A stretch of 64,000 nt of DNA from positions 186,001 through 250,000 of the forward strand of contig JACKLW010000005.1 of assembly GCA_024235715.1 (NCBI GenBank), written 5' to 3'. The stretch is from Accumulibacter sp. GTDB lineage: Bacteria > Pseudomonadota > Gammaproteobacteria > Burkholderiales > Rhodocyclaceae. The position numbers were made by a program, and so were the translations under genes. Positions 42,617 to 54,180 of this stretch are shown here, piece after piece. Numbering within the stretch: position 1 is the first letter of the stretch; the number at the start of each line of letters is the position of its first letter. The notes under the pieces were generated by a model that did not search any database, was not told the origin of the DNA, and was given only the letters and a program-made list of their open reading frames with translations.

Positions 42617-43540
42617 ATGTCGCATCGCCCCAGCACCACAGCCGTCGGCCTGAGCGCGCTCATCGCGGCAGCAGTCCTCGACCCGGCCTTCGCCGAGGGC
42701 GCCAAGCCTGGTGTTGGCAACGTGACCAGTTCGGGAGCGATCACTGGAATAAATCAATTCGATACTGCACTTGATCATGGCGGCAGTTTTCACTGGACCG
42801 GCGTCCAGGTCGGCGCCAGCGTCAGCCGTCAGTTCACACCGCAGCTCGCCGCCGGCTTCAGCCTGCGCTACGACTATCAGGACTGGAACTGGGACAGGCC
42901 GCCGGCGTTCGGGGGCCGAGTGCCGTGGTCGCGACTCGACGCGCCACTGGTCGGCCTCAATCTTTCCTACGCGATCGCACCGGACTGGCGAGTGGGTTTC
43001 AGCCCGAGCGTCGAATGGAGCGGCGAATCCGGAGCCAAAGCCAGCGACTCGCTGAACTATGGGGCATTGCTGACGGCGACCAGGACTTTTTCTCCGGACC
43101 TCGTTGTCGGTCTGGGTGTCGGCATTTTTCGCCAGATCGACGAGAACAAGGTCTTCCCGTTCGTCGTCGTCAAGTGGAAGATCACCGATCGCCTTCGCCT
43201 TGGCAATCCACTACAGGCAGGTCCGGCAGGCGGCGCAGGCCTCGAACTCGCCTACGCGCTTTCCGACCGCTGGGAAGTGGGCGGCGGTGGCTCGTACCGC
43301 TCGTATCGCTTCCGCCTGAAAGAAGACGGCCCGGTACCCGGCGGCATCGGAGAAAACCGCTTCATTCCCTTGTTCGCGCGACTCTCCTACAGCTTCGACA
43401 AAGCGACCCGCGCCGACTTCTATGCCGCAGGATTCGTCAATGGCAAGCTGGCCGTGAGCAACGCTGGCGGCAAGGAAATCTACAGCGATGAGTACGCGAG
43501 CGCGCCGGCGATCGGGCTCACCTTGTCACACCGATTCTGA
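42617..43540 (+). CDS. Outer-membrane beta-barrel protein (DUF6268-like)
   Basis: Protein of 307 residues with signal peptide ending AFAEG. Alternating strands follow (HWTGVQVGASVSRQFTPQLAAGFSLRYDYQDW, WRVGFSPSVEW), with a final aromatic residue in IGLTLSHRF, as needed for outer-membrane assembly. GGAG is 8 nt before ATG. Function unknown; family assignment is by general resemblance. It converges on the hox operon, whose last gene ends 87 bp away. Confidence 0.75.
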   Translation: MSHRPSTTAVGLSALIAAAVLDPAFAEGAKPGVGNVTSSGAITGINQFDTALDHGGSFHWTGVQVGASVSRQFTPQLAAGFSLRYDYQDWNWDRPPAFGGRVPWSRLDAPLVGLNLSYAIAPDWRVGFSPSVEWSGESGAKASDSLNYGALLTATRTFSPDLVVGLGVGIFRQIDENKVFPFVVVKWKITDRLRLGNPLQAGPAGGAGLELAYALSDRWEVGGGGSYRSYRFRLKEDGPVPGGIGENRFIPLFARLSYSFDKATRADFYAAGFVNGKLAVSNAGGKEIYSDEYASAPAIGLTLSHRF

Positions 43541-43627
43541 GGTTTTCGCCCGTCAATCCCCGCAGCTGGTGATCAGGACACGCGGGCAGACCTTGCTCCT
43601 GGCGACGGTTCTCTGAGCGGATCTCCG

Positions 43628-45106
43628 TCAATGCACAGTACATACCATGCACGGATCGAACGAGCGCACGACGTGTTGCACGGCCAGCGGAACGCTTTCA
43701 CCGTCGCCGACCGGCAGGCCGACCAGCGCCTGTTCGAGCGCGCCGGGAGCGCCTGTCGCATCGCGTGGCGAGAAGTTCCAGGTCGTCGGGGCGATGATCT
43801 GGTAGCTGGCGATCTTGCCGCGTTCGACGCGCAGCCAATGGCCGAGGGCGCCGCGTGCCGCTTCGACGAGGCCGACCGCGCTCGCCTGATCGGGTAGCTG
43901 CCATTGGTTGCAGAAAGGTTGGCCAGGCGTCAACGCGCGCACCCAACCCTCCATCGCCGGCACGACGAGGGCGATTTCGAGCAGGCGAGCAACGACCCGT
44001 GCCAGAACACTGCCACCATTCGCCGCGACCAGTGCGCGCAGCAACGGCTGGCCGGCGACCATCTGCCGCGCCAGCGCGCCGGTTTCGGCGACACGCGCGC
44101 CGTAACGCGGCGCCTTGCACCAGGTATAGGCGTCGGGCTGGTCGGCGAACCCGGCGAGCAGCGGGCGCGTCTCGCCTCGCCGCGGGTGCAACGGCTGCTC
44201 GCCGAACAGCCAGGCGTGCGCGACGTCTTCGCTGATCAGCGCCTCATCGAAGGCCTGTGGGCCGCTACACCAGACGCCGCGGGCAAACAGATGCCGGTGA
44301 CCGTTGCCTTGCTGGCCCGCATGATCGTGCTGCGCATAGGCACCGTAGCTGAGAAAGGTATCGCTGGCGCGCCCGATACGCTCCAGGCCGAGATCGCCGG
44401 CAATCTCGAGGAAACGCGGAAAGTCGGCTGGACGGCCCTGCGCCCAGGCGAAGAGTTCATCGGCCGTACGCAAAGCGCTGACGTTCTCGAGCGCGTCGCC
44501 AAAAACACTGCCGCTCAGAAATGCGCGAAACTCGCGCAGCACGGTCAGCAGGCGGACTTTCTCGGTGGCGGTGATCGCCCGCGTCGTGCCGCCCGGCTGC
44601 AGCGCCAGGCTGTGCGGCCACTTGCCAGCCAGGTAGCCCACCAAACGCAGCCAGTCGGCGCGCGCCGGCAGCACGTCGCGCAGCGCTTCGCCAACCTCGG
44701 CCTTGAAACGTCTTTCGGCCTGCGCGTGCCAGGCGTGACCGCCATACGCCGGGCGCGCGAAGTCAGGCATGAAGAACAGGTAGAAGTGCGTCAGGTGGTC
44801 GGCCAGGTTCTCGCAGGCGAGGATCAACTGGCTCGCCAGACGCCCGTTTTCGGGCATCTGCAAACCCGTTGCATCGGCCAGTGCGGCGGCCGCTGCCGCC
44901 GATTGCGACAGCGAGCAGATACCGCAGATGCGCGGCACGATCACCAACGCGTCGAACGGGTGTTTGCCGACCAGAAGCTGCTCGAAGCCGCGATACAGCG
45001 ACGAGCAGACCTGCGCCGATACGACCCTGCCATCGGCAATATCGAGGGTCACCTCGAGATCACCCTCGACGCGATTGAAGGGGCCGATGGTCAGCCGACG
45101 GCTCAC
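43628..45106 (-). CDS. hoxC: Regulatory (H2-sensing) [NiFe] hydrogenase large subunit
   Basis: HupV/HoxC-type large subunit, 492 residues. The four Ni-Fe cysteine ligands are in RICGICSLSQ and DPCMVCTVH. The protein stops exactly at that last His, so there is no C-terminal peptide to be removed by a maturation protease, a known trait of sensory hydrogenases. The GTG start at 45106 overlaps the hoxB stop (GTGA). It is the last gene of the operon; the kinase gene hoxJ that normally follows is missing. Confidence 0.95.
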   Translation of the reverse strand: MSRRLTIGPFNRVEGDLEVTLDIADGRVVSAQVCSSLYRGFEQLLVGKHPFDALVIVPRICGICSLSQSAAAAAALADATGLQMPENGRLASQLILACENLADHLTHFYLFFMPDFARPAYGGHAWHAQAERRFKAEVGEALRDVLPARADWLRLVGYLAGKWPHSLALQPGGTTRAITATEKVRLLTVLREFRAFLSGSVFGDALENVSALRTADELFAWAQGRPADFPRFLEIAGDLGLERIGRASDTFLSYGAYAQHDHAGQQGNGHRHLFARGVWCSGPQAFDEALISEDVAHAWLFGEQPLHPRRGETRPLLAGFADQPDAYTWCKAPRYGARVAETGALARQMVAGQPLLRALVAANGGSVLARVVARLLEIALVVPAMEGWVRALTPGQPFCNQWQLPDQASAVGLVEAARGALGHWLRVERGKIASYQIIAPTTWNFSPRDATGAPGALEQALVGLPVGDGESVPLAVQHVVRSFDPCMVCTVH

Positions 45107-46097
45107 TTCGGACCGCTCTTTCTTATCCCCGGCAGGATCAGCGGATGATCGGAACGCGAATTCTCGCGCACCCGTCTTGGCGTCGCCGATTTCGACAGGG
45201 CGGCGAGCGCGACGAACCAGGCCTTGGGCATGTCGATCGGCAGGCCGGTGGGGATGCCGGCGACCTTCGGCGTTTCCATGAACGGATGCCCCGGCTCCTC
45301 GAAACCGGGCTCGGTGCACGAAATACAGGCGAAACCGCCGCGCACGCACGAGCCAACGCCGTTCCACGGGCGCAGGTTGCAGTCGGCGTTGGCCTGGGTT
45401 CCCTTGCAGCCCATGTTCTCCATCAGGCAGCCGAGATCGGACAGCTTCTGGGCACTGGCCTTGAATTCATAGTATTCGTTGCGCGGGCAGCCGTGATGAA
45501 CGAGTTGCTCGGTGTAGGAGCGCGGCCGTTGCCAGGTGTCGAGGTCGCTCTCGCCGAACGCGCCGAGCGCCAGTGCGAGCAGGGTGTCCACGACCCAGCC
45601 CGGGTGCACCGGACAGCCGGCAACGTTGATCACCGGCAAGCCGGCAGCGGCGCGAAAGCCCGGCCCGAGGAGGCCGCCTTCCTGGTCGCCGTCGAATTGC
45701 AGGCCGCAGGCGTCGGTGAGGTTCTCGCCGGACGAGATGATGCCGCCGAAAGCGGTGCAACTGCCGATGGCGATCACGTAGCGGGCACGCGCCGCCAGAT
45801 CGCGCACCCAGTCGATCACCGGCCGGCCACTGCCGGAGAGCAGCTGGAAGCGGCCGCTGCCGTTCGGCCCGCGCAGCAGCGCGCCTTCGACGCATAGAAT
45901 GTCGAACGACAGGCTGCCGTCACGCGCAGCCCGCAGGAGGGCCAGGGACTCGTCGCCGCTGGCCTCCGACAGGCCCGGATGGAGGAGCAGATGGAGACCG
46001 GCGTCGGCGAGCTGCGCCAGCACGCCGGCACGGCTCTCGGCGCCGAGCAGCGACTGCGTACAGCCGCCGCAACCCGCCGCCGGTAACCAGAGTATCT

Positions 46098-46101
<4 letters not shown>
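45103..46101 (-). CDS. hoxB: Regulatory [NiFe] hydrogenase small subunit
   Basis: HupU/HoxB-type small subunit, 332 residues, carrying three iron-sulfur clusters. Cluster ligands are in AAGCGGCTQSLL, GSCTAFGG, VAGCPVHPGW, HHGCPRNEYYEFK and CLMENMGCKGTQANADC...CISC. There is no Tat signal or membrane anchor, so the enzyme is cytoplasmic and sensory. Start and stop overlap the neighbouring genes by 4 nt each. Confidence 0.95.
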
Positions 46102-47554
<1,453 letters not shown>

Positions 47555-47558
<4 letters not shown>

Positions 47559-49282
47559 CGCGGCACGCTCCAGCCGAGATCGCGATGGATCGCCAGATGC
47601 CGTGGCGTCCAAGATGCCGGCGTCTTGTGGACGAAATGGTAGCGGGCGACGTGGTAGCTCGGATCGAAGCCGTAGAAGTTGCGCTGCAGTTCGGCGAGTT
47701 CTTCGGCGCGATAGCTGGCCAGCGGTTTCAGCGCTTCGTCGGCATGCCTTTGCGCGCGCTTGGCGCGCAGCCGTGCGGCGAGTTCCGGGGCGACGGCGAG
47801 TTCTGTCGCACGCCGCGCAACGTCGATACGAAAAGCGTCCGGATCGCTCGCCAGGCAGGCGTCGACAAGACCGGCGGAGACGCCGGCCGTGGCGCTCATC
47901 GGCAGGCGATTGCGCATGATCGTCCGGGCGCCTTCGACGCCGACCCGTGCCGGCAGCAGATAGGTCCAGTACTCCGAACCAAACAGGTTGCCCATGTTGC
48001 GATAGTGCGGATTGAGCAGCACGCCGGCGCGTGCCCAGACCAGATCGGCAGCGCGCGCCAGGAAACAGCCGCCGGCGCCACAATCGCCCTGCAGTGCGGC
48101 AATGGTCAGCTGGCTCTCGCTGTTGATGATCGCCTCGGCGAGGTCGTCGATGGCGTTGATGTTGGCCCACGACTCGTCGGCGGGCGATGCGGCGGCTTCG
48201 ATGCAGTGCAGGTGAATGCCGTTGGACCAGTAGTCGTGCCCGCCCATCAGGACGATGGCCTTGACCGGCCGCCGGCATGCCCACTGCCAGGCACTGCGCA
48301 GGCGCTGGCACTGGCGGGTGCTCATCGCGCCATTGTAGAAGTCGAAATGCAGGAAGCCGACCGGCCCCGCTTCTTCATAGCGGAGGTCCTGCCAGGTCGC
48401 ACCGGCAGGCGCGAGATCGTTCGCTGCGCTGCGCAGCGGGGCTTCAGGAACGGCCTTCAGTTGCGCGGCAAAGACCTGCGTTGCCGGCAGTTTGAAGGCG
48501 CTGGCCTGGTCCTCGCGTCGCACCTGCCCGATCCATACCGCGCCATCGACCGTCGCGCGCAGGATTGCCGATTCGCGCCAGGCGATCACTTCGCCCGGCG
48601 GACCGCCGTGCAGCGTATCTTCACGCCAGCCGTCGAACAGGCGGCATGCTTCGCCAAACAGCTGATCGGCAACGCCTGGAAAGCCATCGGCGGCGTTCAG
48701 CCGCGCCAGGACAGCCGCGCTGTCGTCGCGCTGCCAGTCGATGGCGCGATCGGCCTGCCTGATCGGAGGCCGCGCACGGCCGCGGACAGCGGCGTCGGCG
48801 GGATCGACCGGGATCGGCACGAAAGCCCCGCCGGAAAAACGCTCGACGGCGCGCAGCACGGCGCAGGTCGCGGCCTCGGTGACCTCGTGGCGGTAAATGC
48901 TCGACTTCCTGGCGGCGCGCATCGGGAAGCATTCACTGGCCCAGACCGGGCCGGCATCGAGCTCGCCGGTCGCCTGCAGGACGGTAACGCCCCAGCTCTG
49001 CTCCCCCTGCTGGATTGCCCAGTCGAGCGCCGACGGGCCGCGGTCGCCGACAATTCCCGGATGGACGACCAGACAGGTGTGCTGCCGCCAGATCGACGCC
49101 GGGATCGCCCGGCGCAGGTAGGGGGCGACGATCAGCGCGGGGCGGAACAAGGCGACGGCTTCTTCGGCAACCGAATCGGCGATATCGAACTCGACCGACA
49201 ACTGGTGGCCGCGCGCGCCGAGTTCGCAGTACAGGCGCTGGCTGAGACTGTTGAAAGCGTGGCAAAGGATCAGGATGCGCAT
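47555..49282 (-). CDS. hypX: HypX (HoxX), CO-ligand synthesis for [NiFe] hydrogenase
   Basis: Fusion of 575 residues: a formyltransferase-like N-terminal half (HPGIVGDRGPSALDWAI, TGELDAGPVW) and an enoyl-CoA hydratase-like C-terminal half (MGGHDYWSNGIHLH, LQGDCGAGGCFLARAADLVWA). HypX makes carbon monoxide from a formyl group by way of formyl-CoA, supplying the active-site CO under air. Its presence points to aerobic or microaerobic hydrogenase maturation. It overlaps hoxA by 4 nt and follows hypE by 11 bp. Confidence 0.93.
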
Positions 49283-49293
49283 CCTCGCCCCGC

Positions 49294-50343
49294 TCAGCAG
49301 ATGCGCGGCAACTGCTCGCCGGTCAGCCAGTCGACGATGCGCCGCCCCCCGAAGGCGGTACTCATCTGCACGAAATGATGTTCATCGCCATGCACGCTGC
49401 CAATCAGGGCCGCACGCTGCCCGAGCGGATGCGCGCGCATCGCCGTCAGCAGACGTTCGGCGTCCTCCGCGGCGACGATCGCCAGCAGCTTTCCTTCGTT
49501 GGCCACGTACAGGGGATCGAGACCAAGAAACTCGCAGGCCGCGGCGACCTCGGGCTGCACCGGCAGCGCGGCTTCCTGCAGCATCATGCCGACAGCGGAC
49601 TGGCGGGCGATCTCGTTGAGCGTCGTCGCCACGCCGCCGCGGGTCGGATCGCGCAGCGTGCGGATCGCCGCGCCACTGGCGCGCATCGCGGCAATGAGAC
49701 GATGTAGCGCAGCCGTGTCGGAAACGATCGGCGCGGCAAAACCGAGGCCCTCGCGTTGTGCCATGATCGCCATGCCGTGCTCGCCGATGCTGCCGGAAAG
49801 GATGATCTGGTCACCCGGCAGGGCGCGGTCGCCGGAGAATTCCTCGCCATCGGCAACGACGCCGACGCCGGTGGTGGTGATGTACACGCCGTCGCCAGCG
49901 CCTTTCTGAACCACCTTGGTATCACCGGTCACGACCGGTACACCCGCCTCGCCGGCCGCACGCGCCATGGAGTCGACCAGCCGTGCCAGATCGGCCAAAG
50001 GAAAGCCTTCTTCGAGGATGAAGCCGGCGGCCAGATAGAGTGGCGTCGCGCCGAGCACGGCGACGTCGTTGATCGTGCCGTTGATCGACAGGCAACCGAT
50101 GTCGCCACCTGGGAAGAACAGCGGTGAGACGACGTGCCCATCGGTGGACATCACCAGCCGGCCCGGCGGCATCGGCAACACCGCGCCGTCATTGCCCTGG
50201 CCGAGATAGGCATTGCCGAGGCGCCGCGCAAACAGCTCCTCGATAAGCTGCGCCATGGCCCGCCCACCGCTGCCGTGCGTCAGGTCGACGACGCCATGAC
50301 GCAGATCCAGAGGACGCACGTAACCCTTGCGCATGCCGCTCAC
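49294..50343 (-). CDS. hypE: Hydrogenase maturation protein HypE
   Basis: PurM-like ATP-dependent dehydratase, 349 residues, that converts the carbamoyl group on its C-terminal Cys to a cyanide ligand. It ends in the required PRIC. Other family segments are HGSGGRAMAQLIEELF, GQGNDGAVL, STDGHVVSPLFFPGGDIG and LRDPTRGGVATTLNE. GTG at 50343 is preferred because it overlaps the hypD stop (GTGA), the habit of this operon; ATG at 50334 is the alternative. Confidence 0.96.
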   Translation of the reverse strand: MSGMRKGYVRPLDLRHGVVDLTHGSGGRAMAQLIEELFARRLGNAYLGQGNDGAVLPMPPGRLVMSTDGHVVSPLFFPGGDIGCLSINGTINDVAVLGATPLYLAAGFILEEGFPLADLARLVDSMARAAGEAGVPVVTGDTKVVQKGAGDGVYITTTGVGVVADGEEFSGDRALPGDQIILSGSIGEHGMAIMAQREGLGFAAPIVSDTAALHRLIAAMRASGAAIRTLRDPTRGGVATTLNEIARQSAVGMMLQEAALPVQPEVAAACEFLGLDPLYVANEGKLLAIVAAEDAERLLTAMRAHPLGQRAALIGSVHGDEHHFVQMSTAFGGRRIVDWLTGEQLPRIC

Positions 50344-51548
50344 GATACCACTGCCGGGTCGATGGCTGCCGCTGCCGCCCGTTCGGTGACCGCGACCACG
50401 TCAGTGAAACGGCCGAAGGAGTAGTGCGCGGCGCAAGCTCCCTCCGAAGAAACCATGCACGAACCGACCGGATTTTCCGGGGTGCACACATTGCCGAAGA
50501 TGCGGCAGTCCTGCGGTCGCTTGACGCCGCGCAGAACGGCGCCGCACTCGCACGCCGGATGATCGTCGACGGCCTGGTAGTCGGTCGCGAAGCGACGTTC
50601 GGCGTCGAAGGCGGCGAATTCCCTGCGCATGCGCAGCGCGCTGTAGGGCAGTTCGCCGAGTCCGCGCCAGGCAAACGAGCGGCGCAGTTCGAAGACTTCG
50701 GAAACCAGCTGCTGTGCCTTGCGATTGCCGTCGCGCGTCACGGCACGCGAAAACTCGTTCTCGACCACTGCCCGCCCGGTGTTGACCTGCTTGATCAGCA
50801 TCAGGATCGCCTGCATCACGTCGAGCGGTTCGAAGCCGGCGATCACCACCGGCTTGCGGTACTCCTCGGCGAAGAACTCGTACGGCCGCGTGCCGATGAT
50901 CGTCGACACATGCGCCGGGCCAATGAAGCCGTCGAGCGGCAGCGTCCCCCAGCGCCGGACTTCGGGGGATTCGAGGATGCTGGCGATCGCCGACGGCGTC
51001 AGCACGTGGCAGCAAAGGACCGAGAAATTCCTCAGGCCGAGCGCCTGCGCCTGCTTGATCAGCACCGCCGTCGGTGGCGTCGTGGTTTCGAAACCGATGG
51101 CGAAGAAGACCACTTGCCGGTCGGGATGTCGCTGCGCGACGGCCAGCGCGTCGGCAGGCGAGTAGATCATGCGAATTTGGCCACCCGAAGCCGGACTTCC
51201 CCCGTCCCGGCCCAGCCTGGCTTTCGCCTTGATCAGGGACAGTCCGCCGGACGCCGGCACGCGCATCGGGTCACCGTAGCTGCAAAGGGTCACACCCGCG
51301 TCGAGTACCAGGCGTATCGCCATGTCGATACGCCCGATCGGCAGCACACAGACCGGGCAGCCCGGGCCGTGAATGAGCCGCACGCTGCGCGGCAGCAGAT
51401 CGCTGACCCCGTAGCGCGCGATGGCGTGCGTATGTCCGCCGCAGAACTCCATGAAGGAATAGCTGCGGTCGTCGCGCGCGGCGTGTCCGATCGCCACGGC
51501 CAGGCCGCGCGCCAGATCCCCGTCGCGAAACTCGTCAATGAACTTCAT
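50340..51548 (-). CDS. hypD: Hydrogenase maturation protein HypD
   Basis: Scaffold of 402 residues that assembles the Fe(CN)2CO unit with HypC. Conserved cysteine motifs are seen: FMEFCGGHTHA, HGPGCPVCVLP, and the C-terminal [4Fe-4S] region with CECGAVLRG and CRIFGNVCTPENPVGSCMVSSEGACAAHY. ATG at 51548 follows GGAAGG at some distance. It begins 66 bp after hypC, the largest gap in the operon. Confidence 0.96.
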   Translation of the reverse strand: MKFIDEFRDGDLARGLAVAIGHAARDDRSYSFMEFCGGHTHAIARYGVSDLLPRSVRLIHGPGCPVCVLPIGRIDMAIRLVLDAGVTLCSYGDPMRVPASGGLSLIKAKARLGRDGGSPASGGQIRMIYSPADALAVAQRHPDRQVVFFAIGFETTTPPTAVLIKQAQALGLRNFSVLCCHVLTPSAIASILESPEVRRWGTLPLDGFIGPAHVSTIIGTRPYEFFAEEYRKPVVIAGFEPLDVMQAILMLIKQVNTGRAVVENEFSRAVTRDGNRKAQQLVSEVFELRRSFAWRGLGELPYSALRMRREFAAFDAERRFATDYQAVDDHPACECGAVLRGVKRPQDCRIFGNVCTPENPVGSCMVSSEGACAAHYSFGRFTDVVAVTERAAAAAIDPAVVS

Positions 51549-51614
51549 CGACCGGCACCTTCCGCTTCCGACGACTCCATCCCCCAGTTCCTCCTCGTTC
51601 GCCGGCATGTCGCG

Positions 51615-51863
51615 TCAAGCGCGCCCGGGTTGTGCCTCCTGTCGTGCAGCCTCGCCCAGTTCGGCAAACAAGGCCAGGGTCTTTTCGGCTTCTTCCGGAT
51701 CGAGACGGGTCAAGGCGTAGCCAACGTGCACGATGACGTAGTCACCGACCGCGACGTCTTCCACCAGGGCCAGCGAGATCTCCTTGCCGACGCCGGCGAC
51801 ATCGATCAGCGCCTGCTCGGCAGGGCGCAGCTCGACGATCCGGCACGGCAGCGCCAGGCACAT
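51615..51863 (-). CDS. hypC: Hydrogenase maturation chaperone HypC
   Basis: Protein of 82 residues starting MCLALPCRIVEL; the N-terminal Cys2 carries the iron unit between HypD and the large subunit. The barrel region DVAVGDYVIVHVGYALTRLDPEEAEKTL is typical. It starts 12 bp after hypF. Confidence 0.96.
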   Translation of the reverse strand: MCLALPCRIVELRPAEQALIDVAGVGKEISLALVEDVAVGDYVIVHVGYALTRLDPEEAEKTLALFAELGEAARQEAQPGRA

Positions 51864-51875
51864 GTCCAGCGCGGC

Positions 51876-54179
51876 CTATCGACCGACCAGGTGCTGCACG
51901 GCGACCCAGGCCTGGCCGACACTCAAGCCACCGTCATTGGGCGGCACCTGGCGCGCTTCGATGAGGCGCATGCCCTGGGCACTCAGAGTGGTACGCAAGC
52001 CACGCACCAGGACCTGGTTGAGGAAGCAACCGCCGCTGCCGGCAATCGCCTGTTCGCCGGGAACCATAACCCGCAGCCAGTCGGCAAGCGCTGCGATCAG
52101 CGTCGCGTGGAAAAGCGCCGCGCCACGCTCGGCGTTCCTTTCATCGGCGAGTACCGCCAGCAGAGGCAGCAGATCGAGGCGACCCTGCGAGATCTTCCAG
52201 CCCAGATCGAGCGGCAGGACGTCGCCGTAGCGCTGCGCAAGTCCTTCCATCAGCATTGCTGCCTGGCCTTCGTAGGCCATCACCGCCTTGATCCCGAGCA
52301 GACCCGCGGCGGCGTCGAAGATCCGTCCCATGCTCGACGTGGGCGGACAGTTGACGTTGCCGGCCAGCATCTGCGCGACTGCCGGCGCCGCTTGCTGCGT
52401 CGGGAAACGCTCGGCGATCTCGTTGGTCCGCCCGAGTCGATGCAGGACTGCCGCAGCCATCCGCCACGGTTCGCTGGCCGCGCGGTCGCCGCCGGGGAGT
52501 GCCAGCGGCGCGAGTGAACCCAGGCGCCGGAACTTGTCGCCATCGACGCGCAGCAGTTCCCCACCCCAGGCAGCGCCGTCGCTGCCGATCCCGACGCCGT
52601 CGAGCGACAGGGCCAGGGTGCTGCCCTGAATGCCGTGTTCCGCGAGTATCGACGCGGCGTGCGCGTGGTGGTGTTGCACGCCGAGCAGCGGCAGGCGCCA
52701 CTGCTCGGCGAAGTCGGCGGCAAAATGGGTCGAGTGAAAATCCGGGTGCAGATCGTGCGCAACGATCGCCGGCTCGACGCCAAGCAGCTTGACCAGCTGC
52801 GCGACGCTCTCTTCGAGGAAATCGCACACCGCAGCGTTGTCCAGATCACCGATATGCTGCGAAACGAAAGCTTCATCACCACGCGTGACACAGACCGTGT
52901 TCTTGAACCAACCGCCAACAGCCAGTACCGAGGGACCGGCAATCGGCAGCTTGATCGCCCGCGGCGTGTAGCCGCGCGCGCGCCGGATGAACTGCAGACC
53001 GCTACTGGTAATGCGCGCGACGCTGTCATCGCAACGGGAGACGATGTCGCGGTCGTGCATCAAGAAAGCGTCGGCGATGCCGTACAGGCGCAGCAAGGCT
53101 TCGTTGTTGCCGACAACCAGGGGCTCACCGCCCGGATTCGCGCTGGTCATGACCAGCGCGAGATCCTGCGCCCTCTCCAGCCAACCCAGGCCAGGCGGAC
53201 GCTTCGCGGCTTCGTGAAAGAGCAGAAACTGCAGCGGCGTGTACGGCAACATCACCCCGAGCCAGGCCAGGCCAGGCGCCACGCCGGGCAATTCGGCGTC
53301 GCAATTGCCGCGCTTCCTGATCAGAATCGCCGGACGCGTCGGCAGCGTCAGCAGTCCCGGTTCGCCAATCCCCATCTGGACGAAGCTTGCCGCCGAAGCG
53401 GCATTGGCCAACATCACGACGAAAGGCTTCTCATCGCGCTGCTTGCGTTCACGCAGGAGCGCGACAGCGACCGCATTGCGCGCATCGCAGACCAGATGAA
53501 AGCCACCCAGTCCCTTGACCGCGAGGATCTTCCCCTCGCGCAGCAGGGCCAGGGCGCCAGCAATCGGATCGTCAGGCAGAGGATGGCCTTCACCGTCTAC
53601 CAGGCGCAGTTGGGGACCGCACTTCGGGCAGCAATTGGCCTCGGCGTGGAAGCGCCGGTCGTCGGGCTGCCGATACTCCTGCTGGCACTTCGGGCACATG
53701 ACGAAAGGCTTGAGGCTGGTGCGTACGCGATCGTAGGGCAAAGAACGACTGATGGTGTAGCGCGGCCCGCAATTGGTGCAGTTGGAAAAAGCATAGCGCC
53801 AGCGCCGGTTGCTGGGTTCGAAGGTCTCGGCCAGGCACTCGCGGCAAACCGCTGTATCGTGTCCGATCATCGTCGTCGCCCGGCCCCCGCGGCTATCTAT
53901 GATCACGAAACCCTGGCCGCTGTGCGCCGCCGGCGCAGCCGCACGCGCGACGACGGTATTGATCCTGGCCAGAGGTGGCGCATCCTGCTGCAGACGATCG
54001 ACCAGTGCCTGGACCTGTGCCGCGGCGCCGCAGACCTCGATTTCAACGCCACGCGAGTCGTTGCGAACCCAGCCGCCGAGACCGAGTTCGCGGGCCAGGC
54101 GCCAGACGAAGGGGCGAAAACCGACGCCCTGGACGACGCCGCTGACGCGAATGTTCTGACAAATCACGCTCTCGCCCAT
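51876..54179 (-). CDS. hypF: Carbamoyltransferase HypF
   Basis: Protein of 767 residues that makes carbamoyl-adenylate from carbamoyl phosphate and transfers the group to HypE. Domains in order: acylphosphatase (VSGVVQGVGFRPFVWRLA), two zinc fingers of CxxC pairs (CRECLAETF...CTNCGPRY; CPKCQQEY...CCPKCGPQL), a YrdC-like domain, and a Kae1-like domain with VQHHHAHAAS and GSGGCFLNQVL. ATG at 54179 has GGGAGG 5 nt upstream; an earlier GTG is less likely. One base separates it from the hypB stop. Confidence 0.96.
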   Translation of the reverse strand: MGESVICQNIRVSGVVQGVGFRPFVWRLARELGLGGWVRNDSRGVEIEVCGAAAQVQALVDRLQQDAPPLARINTVVARAAAPAAHSGQGFVIIDSRGGRATTMIGHDTAVCRECLAETFEPSNRRWRYAFSNCTNCGPRYTISRSLPYDRVRTSLKPFVMCPKCQQEYRQPDDRRFHAEANCCPKCGPQLRLVDGEGHPLPDDPIAGALALLREGKILAVKGLGGFHLVCDARNAVAVALLRERKQRDEKPFVVMLANAASAASFVQMGIGEPGLLTLPTRPAILIRKRGNCDAELPGVAPGLAWLGVMLPYTPLQFLLFHEAAKRPPGLGWLERAQDLALVMTSANPGGEPLVVGNNEALLRLYGIADAFLMHDRDIVSRCDDSVARITSSGLQFIRRARGYTPRAIKLPIAGPSVLAVGGWFKNTVCVTRGDEAFVSQHIGDLDNAAVCDFLEESVAQLVKLLGVEPAIVAHDLHPDFHSTHFAADFAEQWRLPLLGVQHHHAHAASILAEHGIQGSTLALSLDGVGIGSDGAAWGGELLRVDGDKFRRLGSLAPLALPGGDRAASEPWRMAAAVLHRLGRTNEIAERFPTQQAAPAVAQMLAGNVNCPPTSSMGRIFDAAAGLLGIKAVMAYEGQAAMLMEGLAQRYGDVLPLDLGWKISQGRLDLLPLLAVLADERNAERGAALFHATLIAALADWLRVMVPGEQAIAGSGGCFLNQVLVRGLRTTLSAQGMRLIEARQVPPNDGGLSVGQAWVAVQHLVGR

Positions 54180-54180
54180 G

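Noticed and set aside
50424..52517. Long plus-strand open frame of about 697 codons across hypD, hypC and hypF
   Set aside because: Antisense shadow of three certain hyp genes; no family likeness and no ribosome site.
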